Shown here one piece after another: positions 1 through 10,909 of a stretch of 64,000 bases of DNA. The stretch is from Dipteronia dyeriana. Taxonomy: Eukaryota > Streptophyta > Magnoliopsida > Sapindales > Sapindaceae. Position 1 is the first letter of the stretch. Each line of letters begins with the position of its first letter. A model generated the notes under the pieces. The model was given only the letters and a program-made list of their open reading frames with translations. It was not told the origin of the DNA and made no database searches. Made by a program: the position numbers and the translations under genes. The stretch covers positions 37,394,405 through 37,458,404 of the forward strand of contig CM065301.1 in NCBI GenBank assembly GCA_032871835.1, given 5' to 3'.

Positions 1-929
1 TGCTTTAGTTTGGCAACTGCAAATTGAGAAAATTCTAGCTTGCCTGAACTTTCTGATATGGTTTATAGTGTGACAGATAATCTAAAGCTTTTAAAGGAAG
101 AGATTTTTTTTTTTTTTTTTACAGCTTGAGTATCAATGCAAGGCTCTTTGTCTCATGGTAGGAAACAACAACAACCTGTGCGTCAGGGAGGGACAAGTAG
201 GCCAAGAGTGCTAATAAAAAGTGTGAGAGCCTTACCTTAATAGAAAAAGCTTGTAAGGAGGCATCCCATTTCAGTTTTACTTTCTTGAACTCATTTTTTA
301 AAATTTTATGAATTATGTTTTTGTCTTTTAGTTTCTACTTGCTTTCATGGAACGATGTTGAGTTGGTTTGCGTTGAGAGATTGTTTGAAAAAATAGGTTG
401 ATTTACTTTGTGTATATTGATCGCATTTTGAGTTAATATTTGGATTTTATTGATTTATCATTTTTGGTTAAAGTGATGAGCCGAAGTCTTTTTAGAAAAT
501 AGGTATGATTGTGCATGTGCTTAATTTGCATATATTGCCCCATTTGGTTTGGGGGTAGTACATATACACATACTTGTACAAGGTTGAGCATATAGTGAAA
601 ATCGGTTTAGGGGTTATCGTATCCCATTCCATTCAATTTTGTGAAATGTTAATGCTTAATGTTAGTTAGGATTTACACTTTGGGTGCATGTGCTTTATTT
701 AAATATTGTATCTATTATGCCTTATTGTATGAGCCTATTTTGAGTATTTTTATTTTTGTTGGGCATTGATTGTACACGATTAGTGCTTAGGTTGTTTTGA
801 TTCGAGTTAGGTGTGCGCCGCTAGGCTGAGCTCTCTAGTCTTCAACATTGAGAACAATGTTGGATTTTGGTTTTGGGGTGTAGACATCTTGTTGAGCCGT
901 CTTTTTCTTTGTTTTGAGTCATTTTTAAT
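1..929 (+). mobile_element. 3' non-coding end of an Athila-like Ty3/gypsy remnant
   Basis: No open coding sequence is seen. Positions 845-880 hold an imperfect duplication around ACATTG/CAATGT followed by a G-rich tract ending in GGGGTG. The same arrangement occurs after the integrase of element L at 20761-20796, and it is a familiar landmark downstream of pol in Athila-like elements. The stretch near 140-260 (accaacaacaacct-like segment, then ccaagagtgcta) also resembles 34600-34720 in element J. A T run lies at 107-120. The piece ends about 930, where minus-strand copia A begins. The element assignment is inferred from these internal comparisons. Confidence 0.5.
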
Positions 930-1708
930 AGGTATGAATTTGAGAGATTTCCTATTAGCTTGTGCTTTCAACTCATTTTGTTCTATCACTCTTTTACCTC
1001 TTTGGTATCCAACACTTGATGCCTTGCCTTTTGCATTTGATGAGGATTCACAATGTCTTTAGCCTTGTTGAGTGTTTTCCTTAACCTTCATTGTTGATTT
1101 TGAGGCACCTCCGGTAGCATTCACGACTTTACCATTAGAGAGTGTACCTACATAAACTTCACCACCAGCTTGACAAAAGTAGGTTTGTTAGAAGAAGATG
1201 TAATTTTTTCATTTACATAACCTAAACCTCTTTTATCACTAGGATGTTTACCACTCTTGATGAGATTTTCTACTTTATTAACACTAGATGACATCTTACT
1301 CATCATCTGATTGAATTCATCAAGTTTGTCACTACATATTTTCTCTTGACTTTCATGCTTGCTAATTTTGGCTCTAAGTTCATTTTCAAGTCTCTTAGCA
1401 CAATCAAGAGAATCATCTCTTTGCTCAATCTCTTGTTTCAAAATTCTTAATCTATCATTACTATCATTCAAGTTTTTCTCAAGATTAGAAATTTTGAATT
1501 TAAGGTCATTAATCTCTTTTGAGCAAAGTTCATGATTTTCTATCTTCTTATTGAGAGACGTATTGACCTTAGAGATCCTTTCATTCTCTTGAATAAGATC
1601 ATTGATATTTTGAACTTCCAAGTCAATAGGCTCACCTTTAACAAAAGAAGACATAAAGGAATACACTTCCTTAATCATTATTAACCACAAAAGCAAGACA
1701 ACAAACAC
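930..1708 (-). pseudogene. Copia A gag, 3' half (coiled coil), truncated
   Basis: The minus strand encodes a lysine/glutamate-rich coiled coil beginning with hydrophobic residues and the motif MIKEVYSF. It is followed by SDKRGLGYVNEK and ends near KSLKFIPI, where the downstream CCHC knuckle should start. The same order is in copia D at 61120-61890, so this is the C-terminal half of a SIRE-like copia Gag, the RNA-binding particle protein. The N-terminal gag core and first zinc knuckle present in copies B and C are absent, and the ORF starts only about 37 bases after the PBS, exactly as in D. A frameshift or stop breaks the frame near 1148. The fragment ends at about 930 against Athila-like sequence. 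Confidence 0.8.
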
Positions 1709-1744
1709 TATAAAGAAGATCTATCTAAGTGCTTCTAGACAACC

Positions 1745-1755
1745 TTTTGATACCA
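1745..1755 (-). other. Degenerate primer-binding site of copia A (tRNA-iMet type)
   Basis: The minus strand reads TGGTATCAAAA directly inside the LTR end at 1758. TGGTATCAGAG(C) is the initiator-Met tRNA complement used by most plant copia elements, so two bases have changed. Confidence 0.75.
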
Positions 1756-1757
1756 AT

Positions 1758-2017
1758 TGAAAATTTCCTAGTCTTTATAGTGAAAATATACCTTGGGGGG
1801 GGGGGGGGGGGGTGAATACATGTAGGCTCAAATTTTAAACTTCTTTAAAACATAAACAATTTTAATCTATGCTTAGAACAATTATAAAGTATTATCACTT
1901 TAACAATGTGATGTGAATGACAATATAGCAAATGTTAAAGCAATTCAAATCAACTATGCAAAGGAATTAAAATGCTAAAAATGATATTTATGTGGTAAAA
2001 CCTTCAAAGAGGAAACA
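1758..2017 (-). repeat. Copia A 5' LTR, truncated (U5 side)
   Basis: The LTR begins (on +) TGAAAATTTCC next to the PBS and matches the D-type LTR start at 54215 and 61941, including the gtggtaaa...gaggaaaca segment. A run of 18 G at 1795-1812 replaces the 7-8 G seen in other copies. It stops abruptly at 2017, where a plus-strand LTR starts with its terminal TG. Confidence 0.8.
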
Positions 2018-2942
2018 TGTTAGGTTTTAGATTATGTTGGCATTAATTCCATATCAAAATGATGTTTACTTGTAATGATTTAGTTGTTTAGGTTCATCAT
2101 GATTCAAGCTTCAAAGAAGAAATAACAACTAGTCAAAACAAGTTCAAAGTCTTCAAAGAGAAATGATGCCATATGGTTCTACAAAGGTATACTAAGACCT
2201 TATCTTTCTTTTATAAGGCTTAGGCACACACACACAATTCATACACTTGTGTCCCTGCATAGTTGTGCACCACTATAGGCACACACACAAAAATCATACA
2301 TGTGTCCCAGCATCGTTGTGCACTATTATAGGCAAACTCACAAATCATACATATGTGTCCCTGGATCGTTGTGCACCATTATAGGCACACATATAAAATT
2401 CATTTATATGTGTCCCTACATCATTGTGCTCCATTTATAACACATTCACACACTTGAAGATGAATGCTCATGCATTCGTATGAAAATAACATGTTTGAAA
2501 AATGCATGATTGGAGACTATCTCTATGTAGTTTGCATTCTAGTGTGAAATGTGTTTGTATATGTATATGTTTGTAAAACATGGATATTGAACTTGATTTT
2601 AGTCTTAAATCATTCTTGATTGAGTTCCGGTCATTTTGGTTACTCATACTATTGATTTCAAGTTCTAAGTCAAAAGATACTACACTTTCAACTCAGGTTG
2701 CATACATTGTCTTCATCTTCATATACGGAGTCAAATTATTATTTTTTGGGTTGAGTATCTTATATTTCCATGTCCGTGAGAGAGCTATGGTTTGTAATCC
2801 TCAAACGGATTTGAATTCTGAGTTTGAAGGCCAGAGAACGGTCAAAGAACACTAAGGGAACGCGTGAGAAAAAGAAGTGCAACCAAGCACTCTTTCCCGA
2901 GATGGCACGTGGCCATCTCTGGCCATAAAGCTTGCTGCTAAG
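2018..2942 (+). repeat. Plus-strand copia LTR fragment (U3 part)
   Basis: It starts TGTTAGGTTTTAG, the 5' terminus of this copia LTR family (compare 12112), and runs through the U3 palindrome at 2899-2919 before being cut at 2942 by the minus-strand LTR of copia B. It is an inverted copy of roughly 4640-5564. The exact TG start suggests a genuine insertion boundary; a five-base duplication partner was not found. Confidence 0.8.
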
Positions 2943-3062
2943 AATACAATCACGGTTAAATGCTCAAGGCTAACCTAGAGGGGGGCTGGGTGAATAGGTT
3001 AGACACCTTTTTCGACTCCCTTAGAAACAAACAAAAGTTTGTCCCTCTAGATTGCTTGTATC

Positions 3063-3065
<3 letters not shown>

Positions 3066-3113
<48 letters not shown>
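3066..3113. repeat. (AT)n microsatellite inside the copia B 3' LTR
   Basis: Forty-eight bases of pure alternating A/T. The matching places in the 5' LTR of B (about 11023-11034) and in the C LTR (about 14580) hold only a few AT units, so the expansion arose in this one LTR after insertion. Confidence 0.95.
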
Positions 3114-3117
<4 letters not shown>

Positions 3118-3432
3118 TAAAGACAATTAATCAATAAATAAACACAAGTAAAGTGTTATACAAACAAGAAATTGTACCACATACACAATCAATTTTATAG
3201 AAAGGAAGTCAACATATATAGAGAGTTCTATCCATAATACAAATATTAGAGATAGGGATAGAGAAAAATTGACACAAGATATAACGTGGTAAACCTCCGA
3301 AGAGAAAACATCCACGGGCTAGCAGCCTCTAGTAAAAAAAATCCACTAGTAGATAACACAAGTACAATCTCTCAAATGACCTCTTCACCTAGAAACTACC
3401 CTCCTATCCTACTCTAGAAGTTGCCGCCCTAT

Positions 3433-3726
3433 GCTCAACAATCCGAGGCTTCACACCTCTTGTCAAGACTTCCTTGCTCACCTAATCCGGATCCTCACGA
3501 CCCAAGGCAAGACTTCTTGCTCAACTAAGCCCTCATGACTCTAGTCAAGACTTCCTTGCTGACCTATCCGAGTTCTCCCAACTTTAGGCAAGACTATTTG
3601 CTCGACTGTCCGGATCCTCCCGACCCTAGCCAAGACTTCCTTGCTCGACAATCCAAGGCTTCACACCTCTTGCCAAGACTTCTTGCTCAACACCATAGGT
3701 CTCACACCTATTGTCAAGACTTCCTT
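3433..3726. repeat. 42-bp minisatellite in the copia LTR, 7 units
   Basis: Seven degenerate units of 39-43 bp. Each starts gctcaac/gctcacc, carries a tatccg- or aatccgagg-like core and ends caagacttcctt or caagacttctt. Equivalent seven-unit arrays are at 11354-11647 and, reversed, 13961-14258; D-type LTRs hold about five looser units near 54540-54740 and 62270-62460. Its position is in the R/U5 half of the LTR. Translated products repeat QDFL and are not genes. Confidence 0.9.
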
Positions 3727-4728
3727 CTCACAAGGCATCTAGGTGATCATAATTGTAAAACACAAATAAGCACGCAACATAGAATGCTATGATCAACACG
3801 TCCTAAGGAAAATACTAGACATGAGCATGAATGCACAAATCACATATAGTCTAGTTAATCATGCATGTATAAACAATCTAGATCATGTAAGATATGTTCA
3901 ATAACAATCAAAACCTAGATACATGCATACATCTAAACTTGAAAATCACAAGATATGTTCAACAAATCACAAGATCAAGTTTAAATCACATAAACCTAAA
4001 ACATGCTAAAATCATATGACAATGTCAATTAGATTTAAGCTAGAGTTCTAGAGCATATTCCTAATCATAGATTCAACAAATCACATGAATAGCTCAAAAG
4101 AACATAAGCATATGTATTATGTGAGAATTTTGGCCAAGAGAGCCTTATAAATGTGAGGAACTATTTTTCACAAAATCAATCAATCAAAGATCATAAAATA
4201 GTCCTAGAATCAAAGCTAGCACAATACAATCCCAAACATGTGATAACATAGGCAAAATCAAAACCTAACTCAACATGTATGATTTAAACTGAAACTCAAT
4301 CTAGCTTTGAAAGTGTTCAAAACACTCACGATATACAAATATATGTAGAAGAAGAAAACCCAAGGCAATTGACCAATTTTTAAAAGAAAACTTTGAGAGA
4401 AAATCTATACCTTAGTTGATTTAGTTGCAGTCCCGTTTTTGTATGATTAGACTCCAAAACCAGCAGTAAAACTAACTCAAATCTTCAGAGAAAAGATGGA
4501 GGATGAATAGATGAACACTCTTAACTTCGAATCACTCAAATCGGATTTCAAATAAAGAAGTTATGGTGTTTGGAAGGTGAGAAATTTTAGAGAGAAAATT
4601 TCTGCACACTTGTTTGAATTTCTTCTTAGAATGAAAATGTGAGAGGGAAAGAGTTTATAAAGGAGTAGGAAACTTGACATGTGAAATGACCAAGAGGGGC
4701 AAGATGAAGCTAAGCAAGCTTTCTTCCG

Positions 4729-4792
4729 GAGATGGCACATGGGCATCTCGGGGCAGCAAGCCTTCTGCCCCGAGATGGCCACGCGCCATCTC
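4729..4792. promoter_or_regulatory. Paired U3 palindromes with G-box-like centres
   Basis: Two 21-bp near-perfect palindromes, about 4729-4749 and 4772-4792, of the form GAGATGGC-(ACATG or CACGC)-CATCTC. The same pair is in every LTR that reaches this point: 12895-12915/12938-12958, 55328-55348/55371-55391 and 63270-63290/63313-63333, with a single one at 2899-2919. The centre is CACGTG, the plant G-box for bZIP/bHLH factors, in several copies. A regulatory role is inferred from conservation and position only. Confidence 0.55.
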
Positions 4793-5564
4793 GGGAAAGA
4801 AGACATTGCTTGTTTCTTTCTCCTTCGACCTTCCTTCGCGTTCTTCGACCGTTCTATGGCCTCCTAACTCGGAATTCAAATCCGTTAATGGATTACGAAC
4901 CATAACTCTCACACGGACATGGACATATAAGATACTCAACCCAGAAAATAATAATTCGACTCGATATATGAAGACGAAGACAATGTATAAAACATGAGTT
5001 GAAAGTGTAGTATCTTTTGACTTAGAACTTGAAATCAATAGTATGAGTAACCGAAATGACCAGAACTCAATCAAGAATGATTTAAGACTAAATCCAAGTT
5101 CAATATCCATGTTATACAAAACATATACACACACAAACATAATTCACACTAGAATGCAAACTACATAGAGATAGTTTCCAATCATGCATATTCCAAAACA
5201 TGTTATTTTTATACCAATGCATGAGCATTCATCTTCAAGTGTGTGAATGTGTTATACATGCTGAACAACGATGCAGGGACACATATGAATGAATTGTATG
5301 TGTGTGCCTATAATGGTGTACAATGATGCAGGGACACAAATGTATGATATGTGTGTGTGCCTAAGCCTTGTAAGAGAAAGATAAGGTCTTATTATACCAT
5401 TGTAGAACCATATTGCATCCTTTTTCTTGAAGACTTAGAACTTGCTTTGACTTGTTGTTCTTCTTCCTTGAAGCTTGAATCATCATAAATCTAAACAACT
5501 AAATCATTACAAGTAAACATCATTTTGATAGGGAATTCATGCCAACACAAACTAAAACCTAACA

Positions 5565-5576
5565 ATCTCCCCCTTT
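5565..5576 (-). other. Polypurine tract of copia B
   Basis: The minus strand reads AAAGGGGGAGAT immediately before the LTR start TGTTAGG. The identical tract is at 56184-56195 in copia D. It primes plus-strand DNA synthesis in copia elements. Confidence 0.9.
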
Positions 5577-6634
5577 GGCAAATTCCATGTCAAAACACCT
5601 ATACATTTACTACAAATATAAAAATGAAGATAGGTCACAAAATCACTCCCTCACATTACAATGAGTAAGATTCCTATAACTAATCTTCACCAACTCTTGA
5701 ACTTCATCTTGATCTTCTCTTGCAGCAACCTACAAATCATCTCAAAGCACAATGCATATACAAGAGAAAAACAACAAATGGAAACATATAATATGGATAA
5801 GAATATACAATTAAGACCACAAATACATGCATCTCCCCCTCTATACATGCCAAATACAAGAATAATTAACCAAATCTAAGACTAATTATTACAAGCCAAT
5901 GAAAGTTCAAAAGTTCATAAAAACAACATAAAAAAGAAACAAAGTAACGAACAACTCTTAACAACTTTTCTCCCTCATTTTGACATGAAATGATGCCAAA
6001 AGGTAAGAAATATACCATGAGACTCAAATACTAGCTACTAGATCAACCAAAGAAAGATGTGCGTGTAGTTGACCTAACATAATGCTTGAGAGGTGGTATT
6101 GAACTTGAGGCAATACACTCCTCCAACTCTTTTATTCTAGATTCTTGTTTTTTCAACTATAGCACTAAGCTCATCAACCTTCTTCTTCAAATGTAAAGCC
6201 CAATCCAGAAGAATGTTTATGCTAGTCTATTGACAATCAACTTGTGAACTACTAAATAGTCCAAAAGTATCACATGTCTTACCCTTATCCTTACATGACA
6301 TGTATGACACACGTTTATCACTATACTTTTCCAAGGGTTGTACCAACATATCATCTCCACTACTTTGAACACCACGAGCTAAACACAAAGAAGTCATAAA
6401 CCCCGGTAATGCAAGCTTCTTATCTCCTCTAGTTGAGAAAGCCGCATTGTCTAAGTAAGCAAATCCCTAAGGTTTATAGGTTGATTAGTTACCAAGGCAT
6501 ATACTATTTTGATCTTGTCTTTATTCAACTCGGTTGAATTCAAAGATCCAATAATATTTGTGCAAATAAAAAGATGCCAAAATGCACTTGCCTTAGTTAA
6601 CTAATGTTGACTAAAATATGCTCTACCTTTCCAC
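5577..6634. other. 3' non-coding region of copia B, PPT side
   Basis: AT-rich with no supported gene. Parts match the D region 56196-56600. Additional short purine tracts on the minus strand (for example opposite tctccccct at 5831) resemble weaker PPT copies. Confidence 0.6.
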
Positions 6635-7078
6635 TCAAAAGAAGCATAGAGTTCTACCCATGATATTAAGATTCTCAATGATATCAACATCTAGAAAGTT
6701 TGAATCAATATCACTAGATAGCCCAAGAAACTTGTTAATGTTTACCGGGTTAACTCTAAACACAACACCCCTAATCTCCATCAAAGCATCCAATAAGGTG
6801 GCACTCTCTTTATATTCATGATAAAATTCTCTAACAATAGTGTCATTCACTATTCCTAGCATGATCACCCAAGATTCTCAATTTCTATCCTTAATGCATT
6901 TAAGAACATAAGAATCCTTACATTTACCTAAGTCAATGCCTCTCTCTTGAAATATCTTTTTAGTTGAAAAGATCCCTAAATCCTTTGACCTTGAAGCTTT
7001 GGATCCCTTTGAGGTAAACTTGGCTTTCACAATGGGATTCGATTGATTTCTACTTCCGGTAACCTTAGTTCTTCCCAT
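6635..7078 (-). pseudogene. Extra ORF of copia B, putative plant transposon protein domain
   Basis: On the minus strand from an ATG at 7078, a basic N-terminus (MGRTKVTGSRNQ, Lys/Ser/Arg-rich) leads to a KKIFQERGIDLG block. After a stop and frame change near 6875 comes VREFYHEY ... RGVVFRV ... INKFLGL. The order ERGxDL, VREFY, RGxxF, INxFLGL is characteristic of the domain annotated as putative plant transposon protein, found in accessory ORFs of plant LTR elements. The ORF lies between the post-gag region and the 3' LTR, the env-like position, and copia D lacks it. Function is unknown. Element J carries a related ORF at 33005-34350. Confidence 0.6.
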
Positions 7079-8582
7079 TTGTTCTTGTGAAATAAGATGC
7101 TATATATATACAACAAAAGTGAGCGAAAGACAAAACAAACATATTAGTCACAAATATATAAACACAATGACATATGACTTAAGAATGAATCATCATGCAA
7201 GACAAAGATAGTGAGTAATATCTTACAAGTATCATTAAGTCAAAATATGTCAACATGTAACAAAATGAAGCATGTGAACATATCATAAATGAGAACAATG
7301 TCTAGCATACAATGCTCCCCCTTGATAAATGCGATAACTAAAATCAATGATAGCATAAAGTTCATGAAAATATTTACACAATCACACATTCAAGCAATTT
7401 AAAGAAATATTAACAAAATAAGCTTCATATGCTAATAGAGATACACAAAGATTTTTCAAGTTCTCTCATAATTTTTCAACAATTGCAAAGATATCATCAT
7501 ACTCATAAACAAAGTGTGTGTGTGAGAGAGATATGCTTCAAATATATATCAAGAAGTAGTTTGATAATCAACATCCAAACAGTTTCCAACAACTATTTAT
7601 CTTAAGCTTTTTCCATAAAAAGTCAAACCGATTATCATCTGAAATTTTTACTTTTAAGAGAATAGATTTCAACATATGAGCGTGTGTGTGCATGTGGCTC
7701 GTCATCCCATTTCTGTTTTTCAACCCGAGCTCATTTGATTTTCAACTAAACTCTTTTTTAAGCCTTCCTCTTTTTCTTTTTAGGCTTTGAATCAAAGTTT
7801 TTTTTTTATGAATTCCTTTCAACACTTCTTTGATTTTTCCATTTTTTTTTACATAAATAAAATTCACTTCATGATGGCTTTCACTCATCACAATGGTGTA
7901 GCTCTTTCCAACATTGGGTAGCTTTCACAACCAATGTGTGTAACCTTTTTCATGAAGGTGGTCGTTGAGTTCTATGTAATTACCGAAGCAAAATGGATAC
8001 TAACCATAGGTTATTTTAAATGTACTTAAGCAAAAAAACTTCAAGGTTTATCTAATGTTTGCATATTAGTAAACTCAACCTACTAGCAAAACATATAAGA
8101 GAAGCAAGGTGCAATTTTTAGAAAACCAAGATTTTATGGCTTATAAGCACATGATCTAAGAGCAATAAGTAGAGACTTATTCAAGATCATACTTCTCTAA
8201 TGAGTAGCTTTCAAAGAATATGAAGCTCATATTTTCAAAAGTAATGCCACTCAATATACCATTCACAAACAAACATCAAAGTTAAGATCAATGTGAACAA
8301 TATGACTATTAGATCCTAAAATAGCAAATGTCAATGAGAACCATATGTATACTATACAAAATTCTCTAATATGACATGCTATGAGATGTATGTCAAGAAT
8401 TAAGTCAAAAGATGAATATATAAGAGAATATACATTAGAGTATAGAGATACCTTTTTGCACATTATATCCATCAAATATCATACTTCCCCCCTTTTTATG
8501 AGCACTCTTGACTTGAATGTCCTCATGACACCAAGTTGACAATGTTTCACAACAAGAGTATAAAAAGCATAATATCTCAAAT
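7079..8582. other. Copia B region between extra ORF and gag tail, non-coding
   Basis: No gene is supported. About 7440-8480 aligns with the D region 56760-57640, including the segments atttcaacatatgagcgtg and cgaagcaaaatggatacta, which in D lies between the RNase H stop and the PPT. A minus-strand purine tract AAAAAGGGGGGAAG lies near 8484-8497. Confidence 0.7.
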
Positions 8583-8764
8583 CAATCAACACATATAACA
8601 AAAGAACTTCTTCAAAGTTAATCAACAAATTTTGACCATCATAACACTCATGATGTGAGATAACCAAGTTCATATCCATACATGGAGTATTCAAAGCTAG
8701 TAAGCAAGAATTCTCAACACAATTGATATATAGCCTCAAAGCTATCTCACATGTGCTTCTTATT

Positions 8765-10825
8765 TTAGTGATAAGAGCACTCACCCTTGAACCACTTGTT
8801 CTTGGGTGTACCTACACAAACATTTCCAATATCATCCTTGACAACAATGTTAAATCTTGAGTAAAGTCCTTCAATGACTTGATTAACAAGAATATCAATA
8901 ACACACTTTTCCTTAACATTTTCAACACAAGCTTTGTCAAGTTGAACAAGATTAGAATTCTTTCTACTCCATAACTTTTTCTCATGCTTAGCAATATTAT
9001 CATGTTTCTCAACCTTCAAAGCCTTAGCATATTCAAGTTGAAGTTTCATCTCCTTATCCCTAGATTCATTTCCTAATTTACATTTTTCAATATATTTATA
9101 ACTAGGCTTAATGTGACACATTGTGTTGCAATAATGGCAAATTGGAATAAAAGATGAGATTGTACCTTTTGGAGTTGAACTAGCTTCACTAGGAGTTTGC
9201 AAAGATACCTTGTTTGCCAACTTCTTCTTGGCTTTTGATATTCTTTTCTTGTGTGGTTTCTTATCAATCACGAATTCATCAAAATGTGTAGGAAGTGGTG
9301 CTTCCAAGAGCTCCTCTTCAACTACCAAGTCGTCTTCATCACTATGAGAGTTAACAAGATTTCTAACACTATACACACTAACCAAATCATTTACTAAATC
9401 CTTGATAGCCTTCTTAGCCTTATCTATTTCTTTCATTAATTTTTGTTCTCTCTTCTTCAAAGAAGATATCACATTATCCTTCTCAAGGTATATCATTTCA
9501 AGTTCTCTAAACTTCTTCATAATATCACCTTTTTCACCAAGAAGTCTACGAGTAACAGCCATAAACTCATTTAGTTGCTTCTTGATCAAATTATCTTTCT
9601 CAACTACTTCTCTTTGAGCAATGTCTCTAGCTTCTTCAAGCTTTTCCATCTTTTTTAACAACTCAAGATTAGTAGGAATGGAACTAGAGCTTCCATCACG
9701 ATTTGCATCAAGGTTCTTGTTCAAGGATATTATACTACCAACATCTAGTGGAGAATGAGAAGCTGTTAGAGCTACAAAGTTGCTCACCAACTCTTCATCA
9801 CTTGAAGACTCACTATTAGAGCTCTCATTGTCACTAGAATTATCATCACTCCAAGTAGCCGCCAACACTTTGCCTTTCTTGTCTTTCTTAGATGGCTTCT
9901 TGGTGCACTCACTAGCAAAGTGACCAAAACCTTGACAATTATAGCATTGAACCTCTTTCTTGTTCATGGCTTGACTATTCTTCACAATCCTTGGAGATGA
10001 TGTTCTCTTGACTCCTTTTTCGTTAGAAGACTTGCCTTTAGGCTTGTCATTCTTCTTTAGAAACTTCTTAAACCATCTAACCAAGAGTGCCATTTCATCA
10101 TTTTCATCATCTTCATCATCACTCTCCTCCTCTATAGCATTGAGAGTGATTCCCTTACTCTTGATCTTTGGCTTCAAGCACATCTCATAAGTTTGGAGAG
10201 ACCCAAGCAACTCATCAATATTCATACTATCCACATCCTTGCTTTCCTCAATGGCCGTCACCTTTGATTTGAATCTCTTAGGAAAAGACCTAAGGATTTT
10301 CCAATTTAAACGCTCTTTTGAGATAGGTACTCCAAGTGCTTGACATTGGTTAACTATGTTAAAAAGCCGAAATTGGAAGTCTTCAAACGTTTTTTCCTCA
10401 CCCATACTTAAACCTTTAAATTATGATGCCAACATTTAAAGCCTCGATTTCTTCACCGCTAAGGTTCCTTCTTTAGTAACTTGGAGAGTATCCCAAGCTT
10501 CCTTTATGGATTCAAGATTTTGAATGTAGGAGAATTTATGCCCATCAACTCCTCCAAAGATGGAATTCACAGCACGATGGTGCCATTTAGCAACCTCAAA
10601 CTCATTCGTTGTCCATTCACTCATTGGCTTAAGTATCATGATTCCATCCTCTTGAACCTTGGTAGGAGGACTATAACCTTCTTCCACTACCATCTAACCC
10701 CTTTCATCAATAGAGCGGATGTAGGCTTTCATCCTCAACTTCTAATACCCATAGTTAGTGCCACAAAGTAATAGTGGCCTAGTATTTGAGGCTCCTTCCG
10801 CCATTACATCATCTTGAAAACCCAT
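8765..10825 (-). pseudogene. gag: Copia B gag (capsid/nucleocapsid), interrupted near its N-terminus
   Basis: The likely start ATG is at 10825 (MGFQDDVMAEGAS). An N-terminal Gag domain of the copia UBN2 type follows (AYIRSIDER, SEWTTNEFEVA, AWDTLQVTKEGTL, ILRSFPKRF, DELLGSLQTYE). Next come a CCHC knuckle CYNCQGFGHFASEC (about 9907-9948), an acidic Ser/Asp stretch, a coiled coil, and a second knuckle CHYCNTMCHIKPSY whose last Cys is now Tyr. The stop follows ECSYH. The part from 10405 to 8765 is one open frame of 546 codons. Upstream stops include TAG for the Trp before KLRMKAY and TAA at two Gln sites near 10425-10440. Gag would coat element RNA. No protease follows it. Confidence 0.9.
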
Positions 10826-10896
10826 GACTTCAAACGCCTTGCAAAAACCGTGAAAGTATCAACCCGGACTCACACTAAGTGCAATCTAGTGTCCTC

Positions 10897-10907
10897 CTCT
10901 GATACCA
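10897..10907 (-). other. Primer-binding site of copia B (tRNA-iMet)
   Basis: The minus strand reads TGGTATCAGAG three bases inside the LTR boundary at 10910, matching the 3' end of plant initiator-Met tRNA. The same sequence is in copia C at 14713-14723. Confidence 0.92.
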
Positions 10908-10909
10908 AT

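Larger units (their letters stand above)
2943..5564 (-). repeat. Copia B 3' LTR (about 2.62 kb)
   Basis: The right end ...CCTAACA adjoins the PPT, so the minus strand starts TGTTAGG. The left end lacks the last few bases (tgaa) seen at 10910. Internal features shared with the other copies are a gtggtaaacctcc...aaaacatccacgg segment near 3290, a 42-bp tandem array (3433-3726) and paired palindromes (4729-4792). It is almost the same length as the copia C LTR (12112-14710). Apparent ORFs inside it are not conserved as proteins. Confidence 0.88.

Noticed and set aside
101..260. Poly(A)-type tail of a LINE or SINE at the T run (107-120)
   Set aside because: No LINE coding sequence or target duplication nearby, and the flanks match an Athila-like 3' region.
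3535..3792. Open frames in the LTR repeats with repeated QDFL/HLLPRLL peptides (also near 11519-11713 and 13895-14131)
   Set aside because: They are translations of the 42-bp tandem array, in different frames and strands in different copies; no conserved start or domain.
4655..5140. Open frame of 161 codons in the copia B LTR
   Set aside because: It lies in U3, overlaps the palindromes and is not kept as a protein in the other LTRs (for example 12540-13040, 63183-63533).
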